Origin: Arcuatula senhousia
Taxonomy: Eukaryota > Mollusca > Bivalvia > Mytilida > Mytilidae
Length of the DNA: 64,000 bases
Direction: 5' to 3'
NCBI GenBank assembly: GCA_963971305.1
Contig: OZ020311.1
Coordinates: 8,494,001-8,558,000 of the forward strand
Shown here one piece after another: positions 11,057 through 21,500 of this stretch. Under the pieces are notes generated by a model. The model searched no databases, was not told the origin of the DNA, and saw only the letters and a list, made by a program, of their open reading frames with translations. How positions within the stretch are numbered: position 1 is the stretch's first letter; the number at the start of each line of letters is the position of its first letter. The translations under genes and the position numbers were made by a program.

Positions 11057-13695
11057 CAATAAAACTATCAATAGTATATCGTTCAACTGTGTATCCCCTA
11101 ATAGCTGAGATATAGTGCTAGAAAGTGCACCATCGCCGAAGCGCGTAGCGCGCAAGACCGCTCGGCATTTCACGATATCTTCTTTTTTCAACTTGTTTTT
11201 TTCGGGCCGCGACGACAAAAAATGACGTCCTAGATTTTTCGAGCACGCTTGAAATATGATGTGCTACAATAAAACTATAAATAGTATATCGTTCAACTGT
11301 GTATCCCCTAATAGCTGAGATATAGTGCTAGAAAGTGCACCATCGCCGAAGCGCGTAGCGCGCAAGACCGCTCGGCATTTTGCGATATCTTCTATTTTCA
11401 ACTTGTTTTTTTCGGGACGCAACGACAAAAAATGACGTCCTAGATTTTTCGAGCATGCTTGAAATATGATGTGCTACAATAAAACTATAAATAGTATATC
11501 GTTCAACTGTGTATCCCTTAATAGCTGAGATATAGTGCTAGAAAGTGCACCATCGCCGAAGCGCGTAGCGCGCAAGACCGCTCGGCATTTCACGATATCT
11601 TCTTTTTTCAACTTGTTTTTTTCGGGCCGCGACGACAAAAAGTGACGTCCTAGATTTTTCGAGCACGCTTGAAATATGATGTGCTACAATAAAACTATAA
11701 ATAGTATATCGTTCAACTGTGTATCCCCTAATAGCTGAGATATAGTGCTAGAAAGTGCACCATCGCCGAAGCGCGTAGCGCGCAAGACCGCTCGGCATTT
11801 CACGATATCTTCTTTTTTCAACTTGTTTTTTTCGGGCCGCGACGACAAAAAATGACGTCCTAGATTTTTCGAGCACGCTTGAAATATGATGTGCTACAAT
11901 AAAACTATAAATAGTATATCGTTCAACTGTGTATCCCCTAATAGCTGAGATATAGTGCTAGAAAGTGCACCATCGCCGAAGCGCGTAGCGCGCAAGACCG
12001 CTCGGCATTTCACGATATCTTCTTTTTTCAACTTGTTTTTTTCGGGACGCGACCACAAAAATGACGTCCTAGATTTTTCGAGCATGCTTGAAATATGATG
12101 TGCTACAATAAAACTATAAATAGTATATCGTTCAACTGTGTATCCCCTAATAGCTGAGATATAGTGCTAGAAAGTGCACCATCGCCGAAGCGCGTATCGC
12201 GCAAGACCGCTCGGCATTTCACGATATCTTCTTTTTTCAACTTGTTTTTTTCGGGCCGCGACGACAAAAAATGACGTCCTAGATTTTTCGAGCACGCTTG
12301 AAATATGATGTGCTACAATAAAACTATAAATAGTATATCGTTCAACTGTGTATCCCCTAATAGCTTAGATTTAGTGCTAGAAAGTGCACCATCGCCGAAG
12401 CGCGTAGCGCGCAAGACCGCTCGGCATTTCACGATATCTTCTTTTTTCAACTTGTTTTTTTCGGGCCGCGACGACAAAAAATGACGTCCTAGATTTTTCG
12501 AGCACGCTTGAAATATGATGTGCTACAATAAAACTATAAATAGTATATCGTTCAACTGTGTAACACCTAATAGCTGAGATATAGTGCTAGAAAGTGCACC
12601 ATCGCCGAAGCGCGTAGCGCGCAAGACCGCTCGGCATTTCACGATATCTTCTTTTTTCAACTTGTTTTTTTTGGGCCGCGACGACAAAAAATGACGTCCT
12701 AGATTTTTCGAGCACGCTTGAAATATGATGTGCTACAATAAAACTATAAATAGTATATCGTTCAACTGTGTATCCTCTAATAGCTGAGATATAGTGCTAG
12801 AATTTGCACCATCGCCGAAGCGCGTAGCGCGCAAGACCGCTCGGCATTTCACGATATCTTCTTTTTTCAACTTGTTTTTTTCGGGCCGCGACGACAAAAA
12901 ATGACGTCCTAGATTTATCGAGCACGCTTGAAATATGATGTGCTACAATAAAACTATAAATAGTATATCGTTCAACTGTGTATCCCCTAATAGCTGAGAT
13001 ATAGTGCTAGAAAGTGCACCATCGCCGAAGCGCGTAGCGCGCAAGACCGCTCGGCATTTCACGATATCTTCTTTTTTCAACTTGTTTTTTTCGGGCCGCG
13101 ACAACAAAAAATGACGTCCTAGATTTTTCGAGCACGCTTGAAATATGATGTTCTACAATAAAACTATAAATAATATATCGTTCAACTGTATATCCCCTAA
13201 TAGCTGAGATATAGTGCTAGAAAGTGCACCATCGCCGAAGCGCGTAGCGCGCAAGACCGCTCGGCATTTCACGATATCTTCTTTTTTCAACTTGTTTTTT
13301 TTCGGGCTGCGAAGACAAAAAATGACGTCCTAGATTTTTCGAGCACGCTTGAAATATGATGTGCTACAATAAAACTAATATGATTAAGGCCCTGCCTTTT
13401 TAGCAAGCATCGAAAATCTTTATACCTTTTAAAAAGAAATCCATGTGCTCGACCAGCTAAGTTTAACGTAAAGAGGGAACTTTTAAAAAAGGAATTAAAC
13501 AGTTGGCAATAGTAGCAAAGTCTGACTTCACCCAACCAAAATCATATGCACTTGAGAAAATTGTTGTTAAAATATCTGGGATCAAATTGATAACTACTAA
13601 TTAAAAATCTATTATTTGTGCAAATAATTAATCCTGAAACATTCTGGGACGACATTAAGCGGCCGGGGACGTAATTATCCATTTTATTGATTACG

Positions 13696-13703
13696 TGACG
13701 TCA
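13696..13703. promoter_or_regulatory. TGACGTCA, CRE/ATF-type palindrome in insert A copy 1
   Basis: TGACGTCA is the perfect 8-bp cAMP-response element core bound by CREB/ATF bZIP factors in animals. It lies just downstream of the only GC-rich patch in the insert (GCGGCCGGGG, about 13659-13668). The same palindrome is present in copies 2 and 3. Function is inferred from sequence alone. Confidence 0.35.
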
Positions 13704-13913
13704 TTTCCTTGTCAGAGTATTTAGTGCTGCTTCAGCAAATCTACCAAAACAACATTCAGATTCTGCCAGGTTTTGTGAGATTTTCTGAGTATCAGTGTTT
13801 TATTTGAAGCATTGGTAACAATAGGTACATTAAGAAAACTGGCGGAAAAAAAACGGTAAAGTAAAAATATCTTGCAGGATTGAGGAAAGTGAGTGAAACC
13901 CCATAGGATGGGA

Positions 13914-13937
13914 TTCTTCTTTTATTTTCAGGTGAGA
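13914..13937 (+). other. Abutting splice acceptor/donor-like motif in insert A copy 1
   Basis: A pyrimidine-rich tract (TTCTTCTTTTATTTTCAG) ends at 13931 and is followed directly by GTGAGA. The string therefore reads as a good 3' splice site joined to a good 5' splice site with no exon between. This is the layout of recursive splice (ratchet) sites known from long animal introns. It may be chance in AT-rich DNA. It is kept in copies 2 and 3 (junctions 16641/16642 and 18093/18094). Confidence 0.3.
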
Positions 13938-14382
13938 ACCTTTTATTTATTATTATGAGTAGGTTTTATTCAGTAAATTTATGTATTTCTTTATCTTATT
14001 TTATCTTACTTAGAGTTTAACAAAGCTTGGTCAGTATTATGCATTTGGTATGACTAGTCAATGGGACGATCATGTTGCCAAAAGCTAGCTCGGTAATTGC
14101 CGGAAAATCGTTTTTCAGCGGAAAAGACCGAATGGTGTTTAAATAAAAATCTGTGTGTAAAAATAAACAAGAGGATGAATCAGGGTTATATCACGGTTTT
14201 TGAATTTCAATTTTTATATTTTTGCATAACAGATTATGATGTATTTTTTATAAGTCCAGAGGATTGATTGTTTTACTTGCTCCGTGCCTATCATTTTTCT
14301 TCACTCCGTAAAAGTAAACCTGTTCCGGTTTAATCGTCAGTATATTTCTGGCACATCTCAAAACATGCACAATGTCGTAGGG

Positions 14383-14396
14383 ATCGCATCTGCGAT
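14383..14396. other. Hairpin ATCGCA-TC-TGCGAT near 3' end of insert A copy 1
   Basis: This is a perfect 6-bp stem with a 2-base loop, 6 bp from the insert end. It is present unchanged in all three copies (17093-17106 in copy 2 and 18545-18558 in copy 3). It resembles the terminal stem-loop of Helitron-like elements. Confidence 0.55.
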
Positions 14397-14402
14397 GCTC
14401 GC

Positions 14403-16087
14403 TATAAATAGTATATCGTTCAACTGTGTATCCCCTAATAGCTGAGATATAGTGCTAGAAAGTGCACCATCGCCGAAGCGCGTAGCGCGCAAGACCGCTC
14501 GGCATTTCACGATATCTTCTTTTTTCAACTTGTTTTTTTCGGGCCGCGACAACAAAAAATGACGTCCTAGATTTTTCGAGCACGCTTGAAATATGATGTG
14601 CTACAATAAAACTATAAATAGTATATCGTTCAACTGTGTATCCCCTAATAGCTGAGATATAGTGCTAGAAAGTGCACCATCGCCGAAGCGCGTAGCGCGC
14701 AAGAGACCGCTCGGCATTTCACGATTTTTTTTTTTTTCAACTTGTTTTTTTCGGGCCGTGACGACAAAAAATGACGTCCTAGATTTTTCGAGCACGCTTG
14801 AAATATGATGTGCTACAATAAAACTATAAATAGTATATCGTTCAACTGTGTATCCCCTAATAGCTGAGATATAGTGCTAGAAAGTGCACCATCGCCGAAG
14901 CGCGTATCGCGCAAGACCGCTCGGCATTTCACGATATCTTCTTTTTTCAACTTGTTTTTTTCGGGCCGCGACGACAAAAAATGACGTCCTAGATTTTTCG
15001 AGCACGCTTGAAATATGATGTGCTACAATAAAACTATAAATAGTATATCGTTCAACTGTGTATCCCCTAATAGCTTAGATTTAGTGCTAGAAAGTGCACC
15101 ATCGCCGAAGCGCGTAGCGCGCAAGACCGCTCGGCATTTCACGATATCTTCTTTTTTCAACTTGTTTTTTTCGGGCCGCGACGACAAAAAATGACGTCCT
15201 AGATTTTTCGAGCACGCTTGAAATATGATGTGCTACAATAAAACTATAAATAGTATATCGTTCAACTGTGTAACACCTAATAGCTGAGATATAGTGCTAG
15301 AAAGTGCACCATCGCCGAAGCGCGTAGCGCGCAAGACCGCTCGGCATTTCACGATATCTTCTTTTTTCAACTTGTTTTTTTTGGGCCGCGACGACAAAAA
15401 ATGACGTCCTAGATTTTTCGAGCACGCTTGAAATATGATGTGCTACAATAAAACTATAAATAGTATATCGTTCAACTGTGTATCCTCTAATAGCTGAGAT
15501 ATAGTGCTAGAATTTGCACCATCGCCGAAGCGCGTAGCGCGCAAGACCGCTCGGCATTTCACGATATCTTCTTTTTTCAACTTGTTTTTTTCGGGCCGCG
15601 ACGACAAAAAATGACGTCCTAGATTTATCGAGCACGCTTGAAATATGATGTGCTACAATAAAACTATAAATAGTATATCGTTCAACTGTGTATCCCCTAA
15701 TAGCTGAGATATAGTGCTAGAAAGTGCACCATCGCCGAAGCGCGTAGCGCGCAAGACCGCTCGGCATTTCACGATATCTTCTTTTTTCAACTTGTTTTTT
15801 TCGGGCCGCGACAACAAAAAATGACGTCCTAGATTTTTCGAGCACGCTTGAAATATGATGTTCTACAATAAAACTATAAATAATATATCGTTCAACTGTA
15901 TATCCCCTAATAGCTGAGATATAGTGCTAGAAAGTGCACCATCGCCGAAGCGCGTAGCGCGCAAGACCGCTCGGCATTTCACGATATCTTCTTTTTTCAA
16001 CTTGTTTTTTTTCGGGCTGCGAAGACAAAAAATGACGTCCTAGATTTTTCGAGCACGCTTGAAATATGATGTGCTACAATAAAACTA
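14403..16087 (+). repeat. 210-bp satellite array, segment 2 (8 monomers)
   Basis: Eight monomers separate insert copies 1 and 2. The monomer at about 14710-14795 is odd: AAGAGACC has 2 extra bases, and the usual GATATCTTCTTTTTTC has become a run of 13 T (14725-14737). This is equal in length to the consensus and needs three substitutions, A or C to T. From about 14795 onward the segment is the 2,710-bp duplicate of 12085-13377. No gene is visible. Confidence 0.95.
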
Positions 16088-17112
16088 ATATGATTAAGGC
16101 CCTGCCTTTTTAGCAAGCATCGAAAATCTTTATACCTTTTAAAAAGAAATCCATGTGCTCGACCAGCTAAGTTTAACGTAAAGAGGGAACTTTTAAAAAA
16201 GGAATTAAACAGTTGGCAATAGTAGCAAAGTCTGACTTCACCCAACCAAAATCATATGCACTTGAGAAAATTGTTGTTAAAATATCTGGGATCAAATTGA
16301 TAACTACTAATTAAAAATCTATTATTTGTGCAAATAATTAATCCTGAAACATTCTGGGACGACATTAAGCGGCCGGGGACGTAATTATCCATTTTATTGA
16401 TTACGTGACGTCATTTCCTTGTCAGAGTATTTAGTGCTGCTTCAGCAAATCTACCAAAACAACATTCAGATTCTGCCAGGTTTTGTGAGATTTTCTGAGT
16501 ATCAGTGTTTTATTTGAAGCATTGGTAACAATAGGTACATTAAGAAAACTGGCGGAAAAAAAACGGTAAAGTAAAAATATCTTGCAGGATTGAGGAAAGT
16601 GAGTGAAACCCCATAGGATGGGATTCTTCTTTTATTTTCAGGTGAGAACCTTTTATTTATTATTATGAGTAGGTTTTATTCAGTAAATTTATGTATTTCT
16701 TTATCTTATTTTATCTTACTTAGAGTTTAACAAAGCTTGGTCAGTATTATGCATTTGGTATGACTAGTCAATGGGACGATCATGTTGCCAAAAGCTAGCT
16801 CGGTAATTGCCGGAAAATCGTTTTTCAGCGGAAAAGACCGAATGGTGTTTAAATAAAAATCTGTGTGTAAAAATAAACAAGAGGATGAATCAGGGTTATA
16901 TCACGGTTTTTGAATTTCAATTTTTATATTTTTGCATAACAGATTATGATGTATTTTTTATAAGTCCAGAGGATTGATTGTTTTACTTGCTCCGTGCCTA
17001 TCATTTTTCTTCACTCCGTAAAAGTAAACCTGTTCCGGTTTAATCGTCAGTATATTTCTGGCACATCTCAAAACATGCACAATGTCGTAGGGATCGCATC
17101 TGCGATGCTCGC
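16088..17112. mobile_element. Insert A, copy 2 (identical to copy 1)
   Basis: This is the 1,025-bp insert at the same TA of the monomer as copy 1, displaced by 2,710 bp and apparently identical to it. It arose by duplication of the surrounding block, not by a new insertion, because the flanking variant monomers (GGGCTGCGAAGAC on the left, GCGACAACAAAA on the right) are also the same. It keeps the subterminal inverted repeat (16113-16122 and 17103-17112), TGACGTCA (16406-16413) and the splice-like motif (junction 16641/16642). Confidence 0.7.
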
Positions 17113-17535
17113 TATAAATAGTATATCGTTCAACTGTGTATCCCCTAATAGCTGAGATATAGTGCTAGAAAGTGCACCATCGCCGAAGCGCGTAGCGCGC
17201 AAGACCGCTCGGCATTTCACGATATCTTCTTTTTTCAACTTGTTTTTTTCGGGCCGCGACAACAAAAAATGACGTCCTAGATTTTTCGAGCACGCTTGAA
17301 ATATGATGTGCTACAATAAAACTATAAATAGTATATCGTTCAACTGTGTATCCCCTAATAGCTGAGATATAGTGCTAGAAAGTGCACCATCGCCGAAGCG
17401 CATAGCGCGCAAGACCGCTCGGCATTTCACGATATCTTCTTTTTTCAACTTGTTTTTTTTCGGGCTGCGAAGACAAAAAATGACGTCCTAGATTTTTCGA
17501 GCACGCTTGAAATATGATGTGCTACAATAAAACTA
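17113..17535 (+). repeat. 210-bp satellite array, segment 3 (2 monomers)
   Basis: Only two monomers (423 bp) lie between insert copies 2 and 3. The second carries GCGCATAGCGCGC and the GGGCTGCGAAGAC variant that precedes every insert copy. Confidence 0.95.
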
Positions 17536-18564
17536 ATATGATTAAGGCCCTGCCTTTTTAGCGAGCATCGAAAATCTTTATACCTTTTAAAAAGAAATCC
17601 ATGTGCTCGACCGGCTAAGTTTTACGTAAAGAGGGAACTTTTAAAAAAGGAATTAAACAGTTGGCAATAGTAGCAAAGTCTGACTTCACCCAACCAAAAT
17701 CATATGCACTTGAGAAAATTGTTGTTAAAATATCTGGGATCAAATTGATAACTACTAATTAAAAATCTATTATTTATGCAAATAATTAATCCTGAAACAT
17801 TCTGGGACGACATTAAGCGGCCGGGGACGTAATTATCCATTCTATTGATTACGTGACGTCATTTCCTTGTCAGAGTATTTAGCGCTGCTTCAGCAAATCT
17901 ACCAAAACAAAACAACATTCAGATTCTGTCAGGTTTTGTGAGATTTTCTGAGTATCAGTGTTTTATTTGAAGCATTGGTAACAAAAGGTACATTAAGAAA
18001 ACTGGCGGAAAAAAACGGTAAAGTAAAAATATCATGCAGGATTGAGGAAAGTGAGTGAAACCCTACAGGATGGGATTCTTCTTTTATTTTCAGGTGAGAA
18101 CCTTTTATTTATTATTATGAGTAGGTTTTATTCAGTAAATTTATGTATTTCTTTATCTTATTTTATCTTACTTAGAGTTTAACAAAGCTTGGTCAGTATT
18201 ATGCATTTGGTATGACTAGTCAATGGGACGATCATGTTGCCAAAAGCTAGCACGGTAATTTCCGGAAAATCGTTTTTCAGCGGAAAAGACCGAATGGTGT
18301 TTAAATAAAAATCTGTGTGTAAAAATAAACAAGAGGATGAATCAGGGTTATATCACGGTTTTTGAATTTCAATTTTTATATTTTTGCATAACAGATTATG
18401 ATGTATTTTTTATAAGTCCAGAGGATTGATTGTTTTACTTGCTCCGTGCCTATCATTTTTCTTCACTCCGTAAAAGTAAACCTGTTCCGGTTTAATCGTC
18501 AGTATATTTCTGGCACATCTCAAAACATGCACAATGTCGTAGGGATCGCATCTGCGATGCTCGC
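17536..18564. mobile_element. Insert A, copy 3 (diverged copy, 1,029 bp)
   Basis: The same element sits at the same TA, but with about a dozen substitutions and small indels against copies 1 and 2. Examples are GCGAGCATCG for GCAAGCATCG at 17561, TTTTACG for TTTAACG, TATTTATGC for TATTTGTGC, an extra 5-bp AAAAC near 17907, and ACAAAAGG for ACAATAGG. Its subterminal inverted repeat is perfect over 10 bp (17561-17570 with 18555-18564), so this copy may be closer to the ancestral state. TGACGTCA is at 17854-17861 and the splice-like junction at 18093/18094. The same flanking variant monomers show that it too spread by array duplication, earlier than the copy 1 and copy 2 split. Confidence 0.7.
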
Positions 18565-21500
18565 TATAAATAGTATATCGTTCAACTGTGTATCCCCTAA
18601 TAGCTGAGATATAGTGCTAGAAAGTGCACCATCGCCGAAGCGCGTAGCGCGCAAGACCGCTCGGCATTTCACGATATCTTCTTTTTTCAACTTGTTTTTT
18701 TCGGGCCGCGACAACAAAAAATGACGTCCTAGATTTTTCGAGCACGCTTGAAATATGATGTGCTACAATAAAACTATAAATAGTATATCGTTCAACTGTG
18801 TATCCCCTAATAGCTGAGATATAGTGCTAGAAAGTGCACCATCGCCGAAGCGCATAGCGCGCAAGACCGCTCGGCATTTCACGATATCTTCTTTTTTCAA
18901 CTTGTTTTTTTCGGGCCGCGACGACAAAAAATGACGTCCTAGATTTTTCGAGCACGCTTGAAATATGATGTGCTACAATAAAACTATAAATAGTATATCG
19001 TTCAACTGTGTATCCCATAATAGCTGAGATATAGTGGTAGAAAGTGCACCATCGCCGAAGCGCGTAGCGCGCAAGACCGCTCGGCATTTCACGATATCTT
19101 CTTTTTTCAACTTGTTTTTTTCGGGACGCGACGACAAAAAATGACGTCCTAGATTTTTCGAGCACGCTTGAAATATGATGTGCTACAATAAAACTATAAA
19201 CAGTATATCGTTCAACTGTGTATCCCCTAATAGCTGAGATATAGTGCTAGAAAGTGCACCATCGCCGAAGCGCGTTGCGCGCAAGACCCCTCGGCATTTC
19301 ACGATAACTTCTTTTTTCAACTTGTTTTTTTTTCGGGCCGCGACGACAAAAAATGACGTCCTAGATTTTTCGAGCACGCTTGAAATATGATGTGCTACAA
19401 TAAAACTATAAATAGTATATCGTTCAACTGTGCATCCCCTAATAGCTGAGATATAGTGCTAAAAAGTGCACCATCGCTGAAGCGCGTAGCGCGCAAGACC
19501 GCTCGGCATTTCACGATATCTTCTTTTTTCAACTTGTTTTTTTCGGGCCGCGACGACAAAAAATGACGTCCTAGATTTTTCGAGCACGCTTGAAATATGA
19601 TGTGCTACAATAAAACTATAAATAGTATATCGTTCAACTGTGCATCCCCTAATAGCTGAGATATAGTGCTAAAAAGTGCACCATCGCTGAAGCGCGTAGC
19701 GCGCAAGACCGCTCGGCATTTCACGATATCTTCTTTTTTCAACTTGTTTTTTTCGGGCCGCGACGACAAAAAATGACGTCCTAGATTTTTCGAGCACGCT
19801 TGAAATATGATGTGCTACAATAAAACTATAAATAGTATATCGTTCAACTGTGTATCCCATAATAGCTGAGATATAGTGCTAGAAAGTGCACCATCGCCGA
19901 AGCGCGTAGCGAGCAAGACCGCTCGGCATTTCACGATATCTTCTTTTTTCAACTTGTTTTTTTTCGGGAAGCGACGACAAAAAATGACGTCCTAGATTTT
20001 TCGAGCACGCTTGAAATATGATGTGCTACAATAAAACTATAAATAGTATATCGTTCAACTGTGTATCCCCTAATAGCTGAGGTATAGTGCTGGAAAGTGC
20101 ACCATCGCCGAAGCGCGTAGCGCGCAAGACCGCTCGGCATTTCACGATAACTTCTTTTTTCAACTTGTTTTTTTTCGGGCCGCGACGACAAAAAATGACG
20201 TCCTAGATTTTTCGAGCACGCTTGAAATATGATGTGCTACAATAAAACTATAAATAGTATATCGTTCAACTGTGTATCCCCTAATAGCTGAGATATAGTG
20301 CTAGAAAGTGCACCATCACCGAAGCGCGTAGCGCGCAAGACCGCTCGGCATTTCACGATATCTTCTTTTTTCAACTTGTTTTTTTCGGGCCGCGACGACA
20401 AAAAATGACGTCCTAGATTTTTCGAGCACGCTTGAAATATGATGTGCTACAATAAAACTATAAATAGTATATCGTTCAACTGTGTATTCCCTAATAGCTG
20501 AGGTATAGTGCTAGAAAGTGCACCATCGCCGAAGCACGTAGCGCGCAAGACCGCTCGGCATTTCACAATAACTTCTTTTTTCAACTTGTTTTTTTCGGGC
20601 AGCGACGACAAAAAATGACGTCCTAGATTTTTCGAGCACGCTTGAAATATGATGTGCTACAATAAAACTATAAATAGTATATCGTTCAACTGTGTATCCC
20701 ATAATAGCTGAGATATAGTGCTAGAAAGTGCACCATCGCCGAAGCGCGTAGCGAGCAAGACCGCTCGGCATTTCACGATATCTTCTTTTTTAAACTTGTT
20801 TTTTTCGGGCCGCGACGACAAAAAATGACGTCCTAGATTTTTCGAGCACGCTTGAAATATGATGTGCTACAATAAAACTATAAACAGTATATCGTTCAAC
20901 TGTGTATCCCCTAATAGCTGAGATATAGTGCTAGAAAGTGCACCATCGCCGAAGCGCGTAGCGCGCAAGACCGCTCGGCATTTCACGATATCTTCTTTTT
21001 TCAACTTGTTTTTTTTCGGGCTGCGACGACGAAAAATGACGTCCTAGATTTTTCGAGCACGCTTGAAATATGATGTGCTACAATAAAACTATAAATAGTA
21101 TATCGTTCAATATTGTTCAACTGTGTATCCCCTAATAGCTGAGGTATAGTGCTAGAAAGTGCACCATCGCCGAAGCGCGTAGCGCGCAAGACCGCTCGGC
21201 ATTTCACGATAACTTCTTTTTTCAACTTGTTTTTTTCGGGCCGCGACGACAAAAAATGACGTCCTAGATTTTTCGAGCACGCTTGAAATATGATGTGCTA
21301 CAATACAACTATACATAGTATATCGTTCAACTGTGTATCCCCTAATAGCTGAGATATAGTGCTAGAAAGTGCACCATCGCCGAAGCGCGTAGCGCGCAAG
21401 ACCGCTCGGCATTTCACGATATCTTCTTTTTTCAACTTGTTTTTTTCGGGCCGCGACGACAAAAAATGACGTCCTAGATTTTTCGAGCACGCTTGAAATA

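Larger units (their letters stand above)
1..13377 (+). repeat. 210-bp satellite array, segment 1 (first sub-family)
   Basis: This is head-to-tail satellite of about 64 monomers, each close to 210 bp and all in one orientation. Taking GCTCGGCATT as monomer position 1, the order is: EcoRV-like GATATC near 15, a T6 tract at 24-29, a T7 tract at 37-43, GCCGCGACGAC, A6 at 58-63, GACGTC, T5 at 76-80, AATAAA at 109-114, TATAAATAG at 117-125, and a GCGCG-loop-CGCGC inverted repeat at 192-204. Markers common here and rare later are GCTTAGATTTAG, GTGTAACACC, GGGACGC in place of GGGCCGC, a GCGCGAAGCGCGC loop variant, and CACTCGG. Spacing of the CACTCGG marker (about 1470, 1679, 2525, 2074, 1899 and 876 bp) shows that larger units were copied irregularly, with no fixed higher-order period. 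The segment is cut by the window start. No coding function is visible. Confidence 0.97.
13378..14402. mobile_element. Non-satellite 1-kb insert A, copy 1 (unclassified, probably non-autonomous TE)
   Basis: The array stops at AAAACTA (13377) and resumes in perfect phase at TATAAATAG (14403), so 1,025 bp of unique sequence lies between two TA dinucleotides; removing it and one TA restores the consensus monomer. The insert is AT-rich, has stops in all frames and shows no coding capacity I can recognise. Its termini (ATATGATTAAGG and GATGCTCGC) are not inverted repeats of each other. A subterminal inverted repeat is visible: GCAAGCATCG at 13403-13412 against CGATGCTCGC at 14393-14402 (9 of 10). 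A 6-bp-stem hairpin ATCGCATCTGCGAT lies at 14383-14396. Subterminal repeats plus a hairpin near the 3' end recall non-autonomous Helitron/Helentron-like elements, but the TA flanks do not fit their usual target, so the class is open. It also contains TGACGTCA and a splice-like motif, listed separately. Confidence 0.7.
12085..17400 (+). repeat. 2,710-bp duplication carrying the 1-kb insert
   Basis: Sequence from about 12085 to 14690 recurs at about 14795-17400 with a constant offset of 2,710 bp. It includes GCGCGTATCGCGC, GCTTAGATTTAG, GTGTAACACC, the AGAATTTGCACC variant, GATTTATCGAG, GATGTTCTACAA, GGGCTGCGAAGAC and the whole 1,025-bp insert. The inserts in the two units look identical base for base by eye. 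The right edge is set by GCGCGTAGCGCGC (near 14690) against GCGCATAGCGCGC (near 17400). Confidence 0.88.

Noticed and set aside
13287..13535. 82-codon minus-strand frame crossing the left edge of insert A (and its copy at 15997-16245)
   Set aside because: It starts inside the insert and ends in satellite, with low-complexity composition and no recognisable domain. A chance fusion frame.
13378..14402. Insert A as a classic terminal-inverted-repeat DNA transposon or LTR element
   Set aside because: The two termini are not inverted repeats, and no long direct repeats, primer-binding site or polypurine tract is seen. Only a subterminal inverted repeat and a hairpin are visible.
13378..18564. Insert A as the boundary between two separate satellite arrays
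   Set aside because: The array resumes in exact monomer phase with only TA (or CTA) repeated, which is expected for an insertion and unlikely for two arrays meeting by chance.
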